Shown: positions 15,494 to 22,429, counted from the first letter of the stretch. The stretch is DNA of 30,000 nucleotides from Monoplex corrugatus (GCA_030674185.1 JAPXFY010000026.1:56793252-56823251); one strand, 5' to 3'. The notes: generated from the sequence alone by a model not told the origin. Program-made: numbers and translations.

Positions 15494-17261
15494 GCGCGCG
15501 CACGCACGCACGCACACACACATGCACACGCATACACATATACACTCACGCACAGAAAGACAGACAAGAGAGAGAGAGAGAGAGGGGAGGGGGGGAAATG
15601 AAATTGCCTCTAAAAAGATGTCAGCCTGTGTATTTCTATATTTCTAATCTGTTGGTGTAGATATGTTCTTTTACATTGTAAATCGCCATCACAAGTAAAT
15701 AAATAGATAGGGATAGTTCCTTTTGTGCTGTGGGATTCTTAATATAGGGACAATTCGTTGTACTGTGGGATTCTTAATATAGGGACAATTCCTTTTGTAC
15801 TGTGGGATTCTTAATATATGGACAATTCCTTTTGTACTGTGGGATTCTTAATATAGGGACAATTCCTTTTGTGCTGTGGGATTCTTGATATATGGACAAT
15901 TCCTTTTGTGCTGTGGGATTCTTAATATAGGGACAATTCCTTTTGTGCTGTGGGATTCTAAATATAGGGACAATTCCTTTAGTGCTGTGGGATTCTTAAT
16001 ATAGGGACAATTCTTTTTGTGCTGTGGGATTCTTGATATATGGACAATTCTTTTGTGCTGTGGGATTCTTACTATAGAGACAATTCCTTTTGTACTGTGG
16101 GATTCTTGATATAGGGACAATTCCTTTTGTGCTGTGGGATTCTTGATAAAGGAACAATTCCTTTTGTGCTGTGGGATTCTTAATATAGGGACAATTCCTT
16201 TTGTGCTGTGGGATTCTTGATATAGGGACAATTCCTTTTGTGCTGTGGGATTCTTACTATAGGGACAATTCCTTTTGTGCTATGGGATTCTTACTATAGG
16301 GACAATTCCTTTTGTGCTGTGGGATTCTTGATAAAGGAACAATTCCTTTTGTGCTGTGGGATTCTTAATATAGGGACAATTCCTTTTGTGCTGTGGGATT
16401 CTTAATATAGGGACAATTCCTTTTGTGCTGTGGGATTCTTGATATAGGGACAATTCCTTTTGTGCTGTGGGATTCTTAATATAGGGACAATTCCTTTTGT
16501 GCTATGGGATTCTTGATATAGGGACAATTCTTTTTGTGCTGTGGGATTCTTGATAAAGGAACAATTCCTTTTGTGCTGTGGGATTCTTGATATAGGGACA
16601 ATTCCTTTTGTGCTGTGGGATTCTTGATATAGGGACAATTCCTTTTGTGCTGTGGGATTCTTAACGTGTAAGCGGGTGTCGCACACGGGACTTCGATATT
16701 TCGATTTGTCTCATCCACAAAATAAGCACCCTGAGCACCAATACATATTTTGGTGCATAATCTCTGTGTTGTGTCGTGTCGTGTCGTGTGTCGTGTCGTG
16801 TCGTGTCGTGTCGTGTCGTGTTGTGTTGTGTTGTGTTGTGTTGTGTCGTGTCGGGTTGTGTCGTGTCGTGTCGTGTTGTGTTGTATTGTGTCGTGTCGTG
16901 CCGTGCCGTGCCGTGCCGTGTCGTGTCGTGTCGTGTCGTGTCGCGTCGTGTCGTGTTGTTTGTTGTATTGTGTTGTGTTGTGTTGTGTTGTGTCGTGCCG
17001 TGCCGTATCGTGTCGTGTCGTGTCGTGTCGTGTTGTGTTGTGTTGTGTTGTGTCATGTCGTGTTGTGTTGTGTTGTGCCGTGCCGTATTGTGTCGCGTCG
17101 TGCCGTGTCGCGTCGTGTCGTGTCGTGTTGTCTCGTGTTGTGTTGTGCTGCGTTGCGTTGCGTTGCGTTGCGTTGTATTGTATTATTTTGTATTGTATTG
17201 TATTGTATTGTATTGCATTGTATTGTATTGCATTGTATTGTATTGCGTTGTGTTGTATTGT

Positions 17262-17309
<48 letters not shown>

Positions 17310-17318
17310 TGTGTGTGT

Positions 17319-17374
<56 letters not shown>

Positions 17375-18153
17375 ACTGAAAAAATTATGCTGTCGGTATG
17401 TGAGTGACATTATTTATGTAAAGCGCAGTGACTCGAACTGAGAATAGCGCTATACAAAAGCTATTTATTATTATTATTATTTATTATTATTATTATTATC
17501 AAGTATTATTATTATTATTATTGTTATTATTATTATTATTATTATTTATTATTATTATCATTATTGTTATTATTATTATTATTATTATCATCATTATGTT
17601 GTGTTATGTTATATGTACAGGTTACACGGGGTTCGTGCCCCGGTCACGGGGGTTGCTGGGTCTGGGTTACCCCATCATCACCAACCAGGCCCTCAACCAG
17701 TTCACTGACGAGGGGGCACACCACAAGGAGGTGGCCGCTCAGCCAGTGGTGGTCGACATGCCCTCTGCAGCGCCTAAAGACAGCAAGAAGATCTATCCCA
17801 CTGAATCTGGCCTGGTCCCTCACTACACTGGACACATTCCTGGTAGGGCTGGCTTGCTTGCTGGCTTGCTTCCTGGCTTGCTTGCATGCTTGCTTGCTTG
17901 CTTGCATGCTTGCTTGCTTGGTGGAATGTTACATTGACTGATTGTTTCATTATAAAGGGCCGGTGGGTGGGTGGGTTTCGAAAATGATCAAGTACATCTG
18001 CCTTACTTTTTTGGGTTTTGTTGTTGTTGTTTTTTTGGTTTATTTTGAGATCACAGTTGCTTTGTGGGAGAGTACAGGGAACCTTGCTATTTATCTGTTA
18101 TATAATTCGAAGATGATGAAATTAGATGGACATAGGCAGTGCATGCATTGTTC

Positions 18154-18237
<84 letters not shown>

Positions 18238-18246
18238 TTCTCTCTG

Positions 18247-18297
<51 letters not shown>

Positions 18298-19318
18298 CTA
18301 TGTCTCGTTATTTTGCCCTTTGATACTTACTTAGTCAGGTCTGATATTTCACTACTAAAAACATAGATCTTTGTAGGGGGAGGGGGAGGGGAGGGGGGCT
18401 GAGTAATCGCTTGCTCAATTGCTTGCTTAGTGAATTGTTTTGCAGACTGATTGTCTGATTAATTACGTAGTGGGTGGGTTGGTGGGTTGTCTAGGTTTCA
18501 AGATGATCAAAATACATCTTCCTTACTGAGTCCTGTCTGGTACTTCACCAGCAGACACTTCCCTGGCAGGGAGCCTCCGCAGTGGTGGCTTGTTTGCTTC
18601 CTTGATTAGTGGATTGCTTACCTGACTGATTGTCTGACTGATCACGAAATTGGTTGGGTGGTGAGTTGGTTGGTTCTCAAGATGACCAAATATCTCACCC
18701 CCACTGAGTCATGTCTGGTACCTTGCTCAGTACTACAGACACAGCCTCTGGTAGGACTCCGAACGCTGGTGGCTTGCTTGCTTGGTTGCATGGTTAATCA
18801 ATTGTTCAGTTGGTTGGGAGGTCGGCTGGTATCCAAGACGACCCTATATATCTGTCTCACTGATGAGTATGTGGTACCTCAATACAAAAGACTTTGCCCT
18901 GGTAAGACTGGCAGGTCGCTTGCTTGCTTGGTTATTTGATTGTTTAATGGATTGATTGATAGATTGGTTGGTTGGCTAGTTGATTGGTTGGTCTGATTAG
19001 TTAGTTATGGTACGTTAGCTGGCTGTTTTGATTATTATTATTATCATTAGTAGTAGCAGTACTATTATTATCTGAAGTGGCATTATTATTATTGTTATTG
19101 TTGTTATTAATATTATCATTATCATCATCATTATCATCATTATTCGTTTTATTATTATCATCATTAATATTATTACTACTATTAACATTATTTCATCATT
19201 ACTTTTACCTTTATTATCAATATGTCGTGTTTTTGCAGTGCAAAAGTTCCGATTCGGCGAGACATTTGGCAACAGCACCCAGGATGCAATGCGCAAGTCA
19301 CTTACGCCAGTGGCTTGA
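823..19318 (+). CDS. CIMIP2B: CIMIP2B (FAM166B)-like ciliary microtubule inner protein, spliced gene, 5' end missing
   Basis: Five exons join in a consistent frame (823-1061, 1593-1768, 11730-11868, 17621-17842, 19239-19318) to give about 284 residues ending at TGA 19316-19318. The CIMIP2/FAM166 hallmark, a Gly-Tyr-x-Gly-x-x-Pro segment followed by an aromatic/Gly-rich stretch, appears four times: [51 protein letters not shown] and [19 protein letters not shown]. The linker [17 protein letters not shown] before the third copy, and TNQAL after it, match the order in vertebrate CIMIP2B, which is about 275 residues long. Family members bind the luminal wall of axonemal doublet microtubules in motile cilia and flagella. 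The exon with the initiator Met and the start of the first motif is not visible and probably lies upstream of the window. Introns are 531, 9961, 5752 and 1396 bp and mostly tandem repeats. CIMIP2A or another paralogue is possible. Seen: frame, motifs, splice sites. Inferred: paralogue identity. Confidence 0.8.
1062..1592 (+). repeat. intron 1: about 38-bp tandem repeat containing copies of the splice donor
   Basis: The unit is roughly GATTGTACAGGTGAGACAT plus a CATCATAA-type tail, diverged, with about 12 copies from the donor of exon A nearly to the acceptor of exon B. GTGAG recurs at the same place in most units (around 1062, 1131, 1168, 1208, 1333, 1440, 1476 and 1514). The first unit overlaps the exon end (TACACAG/GTGAGACAT). 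Confidence 0.8.
1593..1768 (+). CDS. CIMIP2B: CIMIP2B-like exon B
   Basis: The acceptor is GTCCAACAG (AG at 1591-1592) and the donor is CCG/GTGTGT (GT at 1769-1770). The first two bases finish the Gly codon begun in exon A, giving [22 protein letters not shown], the second family motif. A polar, probably helical stretch follows ([20 protein letters not shown]) and the exon ends SSLLP in phase 0. The donor has a weak GTGTGT consensus, and a shift of a few bases cannot be excluded. The phase-0 exit fits exon C. Confidence 0.8.
1815..2090. repeat. trinucleotide-rich tract (ATG/ATA/ACG/AAC, then CAT)
   Basis: Runs of GAT, AAT, GAC and AAC triplets occupy 1815-1975. A TTTTA-rich spacer follows, then (CAT)n at 2048-2083. 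These are simple repeats in intron 2. Confidence 0.85.
2091..2219. repeat. A-rich AAACA tract leading into the minisatellite
   Basis: The short run ACAAAACAAAACAAAAC is followed by AAATACAAAT words. It appears to be the seed edge of the pentamer array. Confidence 0.7.
2220..2950. repeat. 50-bp minisatellite, subfamily of the intron 2 array
   Basis: Exact 50-bp steps are seen (for example at 2341 and 2391). The unit is ten pentamers: TAACA CAGTA CAGTA CAATA, then CAGCA TACCA TAACA CAACA CAACA CAATG. It differs from the main array by an extra TACCA pentamer and CAATA in place of CAAAA. TAACA changes to TAACG from about 2490 onwards. About 14-15 copies. Confidence 0.92.
2951..9700. repeat. 45-bp minisatellite, about 150 copies, main intron 2 array
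   Basis: The unit is nine pentamers: TAACG CAGTA CAGTA CAAAA, then CAGCA TAGTA CAACA CAACA CAATG. Subtypes include TAACA for TAGTA, CAGCA for CAACA, CACCA for CAGCA, and CAGTG for CAGTA. Spacing is exactly 45 over long runs (about 5280-6060). From about 6180 onward small indels become frequent. The minus strand lacks TAA, TAG and TGA in the consensus, so all three frames are open for hundreds of codons (about 15-residue periodic Cys/Val/Leu strings). This is not a gene. Confidence 0.95.
9701..10560. repeat. decayed continuation of the pentamer minisatellite
   Basis: CAGTACAGT, AACACAAC and TAACGCAG words persist but the 45-bp register is lost through many small indels. Confidence 0.8.
10561..11515. 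repeat. CAGCA/CAGTA/CAACA array with a 26-bp period in part
   Basis: At about 10610-10910 the unit AGTACAACACAGCACAGTAC plus AGCACA repeats every 26 bp. Beyond that, irregular CAGTA, CAACA and CAGCA pentamers continue to 11515. Confidence 0.85.
11600..11690. repeat. TGCTG pentamer tract, opposite polarity to the preceding array
   Basis: Repeats of GTGCTGTGCTGTGCTGT begin about 85 bp after the CAGCA-type array ends, that is, the complementary motif on the same strand just upstream of exon C. Confidence 0.85.
11730..11868 (+). CDS. CIMIP2B: CIMIP2B-like exon C (linker exon)
   Basis: The acceptor is TGTGCTCACAG (AG at 11728-11729) and the donor is TGTCAG/GTAGGC (GT at 11869-11870). It is read from phase 0 as [20 protein letters not shown] and onward to [16 protein letters not shown] plus the first Gly base, so it exits in phase 1. 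The terminal SPY...KKFMSG block is the conserved lead-in to the third GYTG motif of CIMIP2B. The exon is 139 bp and stands alone, with intron 2 satellite ending about 125 bp upstream and a CT array starting about 7 bp past its donor. Confidence 0.78.
11875..12116. repeat. (CT)n/(CTGT)n microsatellite
   Basis: CT with interspersed CTGT units starts a few bases after the donor of exon C. The S/L/C-rich open frames here are repeat artefacts. Confidence 0.95.
12117..12285. other. AT-rich intronic spacer, nothing recognised
   Basis: TTATT-rich start, then unique sequence up to the 29-bp array. Confidence 0.5.
12286..12632. repeat. 29-bp minisatellite, 12 copies
   Basis: The unit is TATGGAGGTCAGTCTTTGTC plus ATATTGATA, with GGAGG/GGAAG and TATATGG/TACATGG variants. 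Length 347 bp fits 12 x 29. Confidence 0.95.
12633..13022. other. unique intronic sequence, nothing recognised
   Basis: AT-rich, with no exon-like frame carrying family signal. Confidence 0.5.
13023..13192. repeat. (TTCTTG)n then (CT)n microsatellite
   Basis: The hexamer GTTCTT is repeated at 13023-13060, followed by CT with CTGT interruptions that abuts the LINE remnant. Confidence 0.93.
13195..13555 (+). mobile_element. LINE (non-LTR retrotransposon) 3' remnant: C-terminal zinc-binding end of the reverse-transcriptase ORF
   Basis: The frame runs open from 13192 to TAA 13483-13485 and reads [19 protein letters not shown], then [19 protein letters not shown], then [13 protein letters not shown], with a tail [12 protein letters not shown]. 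The C-x2-C ... H-x4-C knuckle followed by Y-x-x-LR-x-KFL is typical of the C-terminal region of LINE ORF2 proteins. An A-rich stretch at 13539-13553 could be the poly(A) tail. The copy is strongly 5'-truncated, starting directly after a CT microsatellite, and has no RT catalytic domain. It sits in intron 3 in sense orientation. Confidence 0.7.
13556..13800. repeat. TATG/TGTA-rich degenerate microsatellite
   Basis: ATGTATATATGTATG-like words lie downstream of the LINE tail. Confidence 0.7.
13801..14804. repeat. degenerate (GATT)n tetranucleotide region
   Basis: TTGATTGATTGATTG and TGGTTGATTGG words are scattered over about 1 kb, dense at 14340-14370 and 14510-14600. No open frame. Confidence 0.65.
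14805..15012 (+). mobile_element. probable 3' end of a second retroelement (SINE or LINE tail)
   Basis: This short non-repetitive block ends with a GC-rich palindrome-like GGCCTAAGGCC, then AATAAA (14988-14993), then a direct repeat TGAGTTC TGAGTTC that runs into a CT microsatellite. Ending in a short tandem motif is typical of some non-LTR 3' ends. There is no coding sequence to confirm a family. Confidence 0.4.
15011..15260. repeat. (CT)n then degenerate CTGT/CTGCC repeat
   Basis: CT occupies 15011-15075. Diverged units containing CTGCCTGTCTGTTTGTTTTC follow at about 15098 and 15149, then ATCTGTCTGCC words. Confidence 0.85.
15261..15456. other. unique intronic sequence, nothing recognised
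   Basis: Contains an acceptor-like ATCATTGCAG/GAAATATTC at about 15300, but no frame with family similarity follows. Confidence 0.4.
15457..15596. repeat. (AC)n(GC)n(AC)n tract, then (GA)n and a G run
   Basis: Alternating purine-pyrimidine sequence, AC then 11-12 CG steps (15479-15501) then ACGC/AC. (GA)n follows at 15567-15583, with a G-rich run to 15596. Confidence 0.93.
15700..16663. repeat. 37-bp minisatellite, about 26 copies
   Basis: The unit is GGACAATTCCTTTTGTGCTG plus TGGGATTCTTAATATAG, with TGATATAG, TACTATAG and TGATAAAG variants. Because 37 is not a multiple of 3, minus-strand reading cycles through three peptides ([35 protein letters not shown]) every 111 bp. This is not a gene. 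Confidence 0.95.
16664..16762. other. unique spacer with a small hairpin
   Basis: GCACCAA (about 16735) and TTGGTGC (about 16750) can pair around an 8-base loop, just before the TGTCG array. Confidence 0.5.
16763..17258. repeat. TGTCG/TGTTG/TGCCG/TGTAT pentamer array
   Basis: Nearly pure pentamers of the form TGNNG or TGTAT, with local blocks: TGTCG, then TGTTG, then TGCCG, then GCGTT, then TATTG at the 3' side. TGTTG is the complement of the CAACA pentamer of intron 2. Confidence 0.95.
17262..17368. repeat. (GT)n microsatellite
   Basis: Over 50 GT units with rare interruptions, directly continuing the pentamer array. Confidence 0.95.
17462..17600. repeat. (TTA)n microsatellite
   Basis: Imperfect TTA/TTG/TCA triplets end about 20 bp before the acceptor of exon D, within its branch point and pyrimidine region. 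Confidence 0.93.
17621..17842 (+). CDS. CIMIP2B: CIMIP2B-like exon D
   Basis: The acceptor is ATATGTACAG (AG at 17619-17620) and the donor is CCTG/GTAGGG (GT at 17843-17844). The first two bases complete the Gly codon, giving (S)[20 protein letters not shown], then TNQALNQF, a variable linker with [15 protein letters not shown], and HYTGHIP plus the first base of the next codon (phase 1). It carries the third family motif and the start of the fourth. Its last 60 or so bases recur as decayed copies in the following intron. Confidence 0.82.
18152..18301. repeat. (CT)n/(ATCT)n microsatellite
   Basis: CT units with TTTCT interruptions end in (ATCT)6. It splits the decayed exon D-tail repeat. Confidence 0.95.
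18376..18398 (+). other. G-quadruplex motif
   Basis: Four G runs of 5, 5, 4 and 6 are separated by single A bases, on the sense strand of intron 4. Confidence 0.75.
18500..18565 (+). pseudogene. decayed copy of the exon D 3' end
   Basis: Nucleotide similarity covers CTTACTGAGTCCTGTCTGGT, ACTTCACCAGCAGACACTTC and CCTG. The donor is changed to GCAGG. Confidence 0.6.
18679..18750 (+). pseudogene. decayed copy of the exon D 3' end
   Basis: Contains [13 protein letters not shown] in frame, almost identical to the PTESGLVP core of exon D, then a frameshifted remainder ending CTCTG/GTAGG. Confidence 0.6.
18835..18901 (+). pseudogene. decayed copy of the exon D 3' end with intact donor
   Basis: It reads [21 protein letters not shown] in the exon D frame, against [20 protein letters not shown] in the real exon, and is followed by GTAAG. 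No acceptor directly precedes it. Confidence 0.6.
19020..19215. repeat. ATT/ATC trinucleotide tract
   Basis: Imperfect ATT, ATC and GTT triplets precede the acceptor of exon E. Confidence 0.85.
19239..19318 (+). CDS. CIMIP2B: CIMIP2B-like terminal coding exon E with stop
   Basis: The acceptor TTTTTGCAG (AG at 19237-19238) is preceded by a T-rich tract. The codon split across intron 4 becomes Val, then [20 protein letters not shown] and LTPVA, then TGA at 19316-19318. The KFRFGETFG...TQDAM pattern matches the C-terminal KF(Q/R)FG-TFG-THDAL block of CIMIP2B. Human CIMIP2B runs slightly further, so this C-terminus is a little short. No AATAAA lies close downstream. The nearest plausible poly(A) signal I see is ATTAAA at about 20054. 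Confidence 0.8.
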
Positions 19319-19386
19319 GTGCAGTGACGTCACCAACTGACCTTTGACACAGCGCGGGAGTGATGTGGACTGACGTCAAGATTCTG
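19319..19386 (+). other. start of the presumed 3' UTR
   Basis: Follows the CIMIP2B-like stop codon. Contains two perfect TGACGTCA palindromes at 19325-19332 and 19371-19378. Confidence 0.55.
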
Positions 19387-19790
19387 TGGTGTTGTGTTGT
19401 ATCATGTTCTATATACCTGTATACCGTATGGTGATTTGTACTGTGTGTTATTGTAGTGTGTATTATGTACTGTGGTTGTGGGTGGTTTCCCCCCCATCAC
19501 TCTGTGACTTGTTGTATGGTGTTGTGGTGTATGAAGTACGCTGTGTTGTGTTGTATTGTGTCGTGAGGCACTGCGTATTGTACCGGTATCGTGTCGTTTT
19601 GTGCCCAGTTGTATCATACTGCATTGCACACTTTTGTATTTTATTCTGTTGTGTTGTATTATTGTTATATTGTGTTGTTTCGTGTTGTGCTGTGTTGTGC
19701 TGTGCTGTGCTATGCTGCACTATGCTGTGTTGTGTTCTTTAATGTTGTGTTGTGTTGTGCTGTGCTGTGTTAGTGAGGGGGGGGGGGGGC
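19387..19790. repeat. decayed TGTTG/TGCTG pentamer tract ending in a G run
   Basis: TTGTGTTGTG and GTGCTGTGCTG words are common at 19387-19410, 19545-19560 and 19680-19775. (G)n lies at 19778-19789. Confidence 0.7.
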
Positions 19791-20092
19791 GGCTTTTCAA
19801 AACAATCTGTGATCATGCATGTCTATAATAAGTGTACATATGGCATTCTGCTGTTTAATGTCTGGAATCGACCAAAGTTGTTAAATGGTTTCAGCTGAAC
19901 ACACAACTCTTGTCTTCACTTCTGACCTAACAAATGTATCAATATCACCTGGTGAGTAACCTGTGTTACCTGACAGATCGATCACCTGATGGACACTCTA
20001 TAGCTTTCTGACTTAAGTCAGGTATTCTTGTTAGGAGTCAAGTCACGGATGAGATTAAAACAAAAATCGGTGGTGTAAGCCTCGTTCGTTCT

Positions 20093-20095
<3 letters not shown>
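19791..20095. other. unique sequence, nothing recognised
   Basis: An ATTAAA at about 20054 is a possible poly(A) signal for the upstream gene, about 740 bp after its stop. Confidence 0.35.
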
Positions 20096-20140
<45 letters not shown>

Positions 20141-20191
20141 TGTGTGTGTGTGTGTGTGGCGCGCGCGCAAGCACGTGCATGTGTGTGTGCT

Positions 20192-20256
<65 letters not shown>

Positions 20257-20306
20257 TGTGTGTGGTGTGAGTGTGAGTGTGTGTGTGTGTGAGTGTGTGT
20301 GTGTGT

Positions 20307-20392
<86 letters not shown>

Positions 20393-20400
20393 GTGTTGTG
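20096..20400. repeat. (CT)n(GT)n compound microsatellite
   Basis: CT at 20096-20136, GT at 20137-20157, a short GCGCGCGCGCAAGCACGTG segment, then GT with GAGT and GGT interruptions to 20400. Confidence 0.95.
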
Positions 20401-21170
20401 GGATGTGCGTGTGTTTCGTTTTTGTCTAAAAGCAGAGACTGGCTTGAGTGGGTGTGTGCTGAAGGCGAGCTGCAGCGAGTGGGGAGTGAAGCAAGACGTG
20501 AAGATGCAGTGAGTGGGGCAACAGAGACGTGGAGAGATAGACGTGTGGAGTGGTGAGGACGACAACTGTAGTGAGACGGACTGAGAGAGTAGTGAGAGCG
20601 ACGAGCAGAACGCGACGTGAGAAGAGACGAGACTGTGGGAGACAGACAGGCGTGAGGACAATAACAACAACAAGACACAGAACATCGACACAGTAGACGA
20701 CAAACTGAAAAATCACATGTCGTCAGTCTAAACTCAACTTTAGACAACAACTAACAACGAAAAAAGACAAAAACAGTCACAGACACGGACAACAACAGTG
20801 GAGACAACAGACAGAGAGAGACAACACTGAGAACAGACAAGACAAAAAGACAACAACAGTGAGGCAGCACGACAACAGACATGAAAACAACACAGAAGAC
20901 ACAGGACAGTTCCAGAGACTAAGAGACAGACAAGCAGTGAGAGAGTGGTGCACGAACATGAGAGAGACGACAGAGACAGTGGAGACAGAAGAGACATAGA
21001 CCTAGCAGAAGACAGTGAGAGAGACAGACAGAGACAGTAGGAAGAAAAGACAGGACAGAGACAGGCACACAGACAAAAGGAAAAAGGCAGACAGAGACAA
21101 GCAGACAGACTGAGAAACGGCATACAAAGCAAGAACAGACACATTTCCAAGTTTTACGTTTTTCTTTTTT
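20401..21170. repeat. GA/CA-rich degenerate simple sequence
   Basis: GAGACAGA, ACAACAA and GTGAGAG words without fixed period. Minus-strand open frames are S/L/C-rich and have no family signal. Confidence 0.55.
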
Positions 21171-21813
21171 ATTTCAAGTGGAAGTAAAAAAGAAACCCAG
21201 AACAAGTGTTAATCTACAAAACGGCTACTTCTCACACTACATAGAGCACCAGTTGAATCCAAACGAGGGACAGAGAAATCTGATGAAGACGATTATGCTG
21301 ATGTTAGCAAACAGGAGAGTCCAGAGAAATTGCCTGGAGACATACAAGGCAGACAGCACCAAAAAAAACGCGCTGTAAATAGCGAAAATCATCTCTATCA
21401 GACCACAGCTCGTGTACAAAGATCAAAAGAAAAAGGACATATACATGTATATGTACATGGCCAAAACAGTCTCTTTAGACCATAGCTTGTGTCAAAAAAT
21501 ATGAATAAAAAAATAAAACGATATAGATAGCGAAACCATAGTTTGTATTAAAAAAAGAAGAAAAAACAAAACAAAAACAAACAAACAAAAAACAAAATCA
21601 AAGAGAGAGGACGATATAAATAGTTTTAGAATTACTTCAGTCAATAACAATGAGTAGAAACGAAGGCTAATGCACACGCCAACAGTCAAACCAACTCCTG
21701 TATTTTTAAGCTGTACAGCTCGGTATCATATAACGCAAAATGGCTTTAGCGCTTTAGCAGGTAGGAAAGCGGTTCTCTGTACTGTGTCAGTACCACTTGA
21801 CAACTTATGATCG

Positions 21814-21814
<1 letters not shown>
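21171..21814. other. A-rich unique sequence with a diverged internal repeat
   Basis: ATCTCTATCAGACCACAGCT (about 21391) and GTCTCTTTAGACCATAGCTT (about 21470) are related, and GCGAAACCATAGTTTGT (about 21529) is a weaker third copy. An 18-base palindrome, ACATATACATGTATATGT, lies at 21439-21456. A 66-codon frame at 21178-21378 (VNLQNGYFSHYIEHQLNP and onward) is unassigned. Confidence 0.4.
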
Positions 21815-21887
<73 letters not shown>

Positions 21888-21920
21888 GGTGTGTCTGTGT
21901 GGTGTTGTGTGTGTGTACGT
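21815..21920. repeat. (GT)n microsatellite
   Basis: GT units with GG and TT interruptions. Confidence 0.95.
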
Positions 21921-22298
21921 GTGCGAGCGTGTGTTTGTGTGGTTTTGTTGTTGTTTTTGGCGGGTTTTTTTTCATTTTAAAAACTGATCCTAATTGTACG
22001 AGTGTCAGCCATTGTCCACGTATTCTGTGGCAACAAATTGTCATGATTTTCTTTCCTACACACCACATCACACCTGCACGACCAAACACAATTAATCAAA
22101 ACAATTTCGCTTGTGTTAATTTTAGACTGAAACTGAAGACAAAGTTTGGGGAAAAAAGAGTTGTTGTTTTTTCTTACAAACAATGTGTCAGTGGAAAGCA
22201 TAGCCAAGGAATGTGTGCAATGTGGAATATGTGCACTCATCTTAACCCTTGTATTCCTACACCCTATCTACTAAGTGCAAAAACTCGACTCTTTGACC
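21921..22298. other. unique sequence, nothing recognised
   Basis: No supported exon. AACCCTTGTATTCCTACACC near 22243 resembles the flank of the following hairpin. Confidence 0.4.
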
Positions 22299-22350
22299 CC
22301 CTCACCCTATCCACCAGCTTCCTGTAGGCAGCTGGTGGATGGGGTAAGGG
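22299..22350. other. strong imperfect hairpin (21-bp stem)
   Basis: The arm at 22299-22319 pairs with 22330-22350 with two mismatches around a 10-base loop. Outer arms CTTAACCCT (about 22239) and AGGGTTAAG (about 22357) also match. A further inverted relative, GAGCTGGTGGACAGGGTGCG, lies at about 22399. Confidence 0.75.
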
Positions 22351-22429
22351 AGCCAGAGGGTTAAGTTTTTACGTCGCTTGCATGGTTGACAATGCAGGAG
22401 CTGGTGGACAGGGTGCGGGAGTCGAAGAG

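Larger units (their letters stand above)
17843..18960 (+). repeat. intron 4: tandem repeat derived from the exon D tail plus adjacent intron
   Basis: The end of exon D and the GCTTGCTTG-rich start of its intron recur as decayed copies. Clear exon-like parts lie at 18500-18565, 18679-18750 and 18835-18901, with weaker parts at about 17980-18010 and 18322-18362. Units also share TGATTGTCTGATT and GGTTGGGTGG-type intron segments. Spacing of the clear copies is about 180 and 155 bp. Confidence 0.7.

Noticed and set aside
15848..16686. Minus-strand repeat protein with [15 protein letters not shown] units
   Set aside because: It is the 37-bp minisatellite read through three frames. No start context or domain, and broken by ordinary unit variants.
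16652..17407. Long + strand frames with CVVLCRVV repeats
   Set aside because: Product of TGTCG/TGTTG pentamers and (GT)n, open in all three frames.
20055..20750. 231-codon frame rich in S, H and T on the minus strand
   Set aside because: Generated by the (GT)n and (CT)n tracts; the rest has no domain signal.
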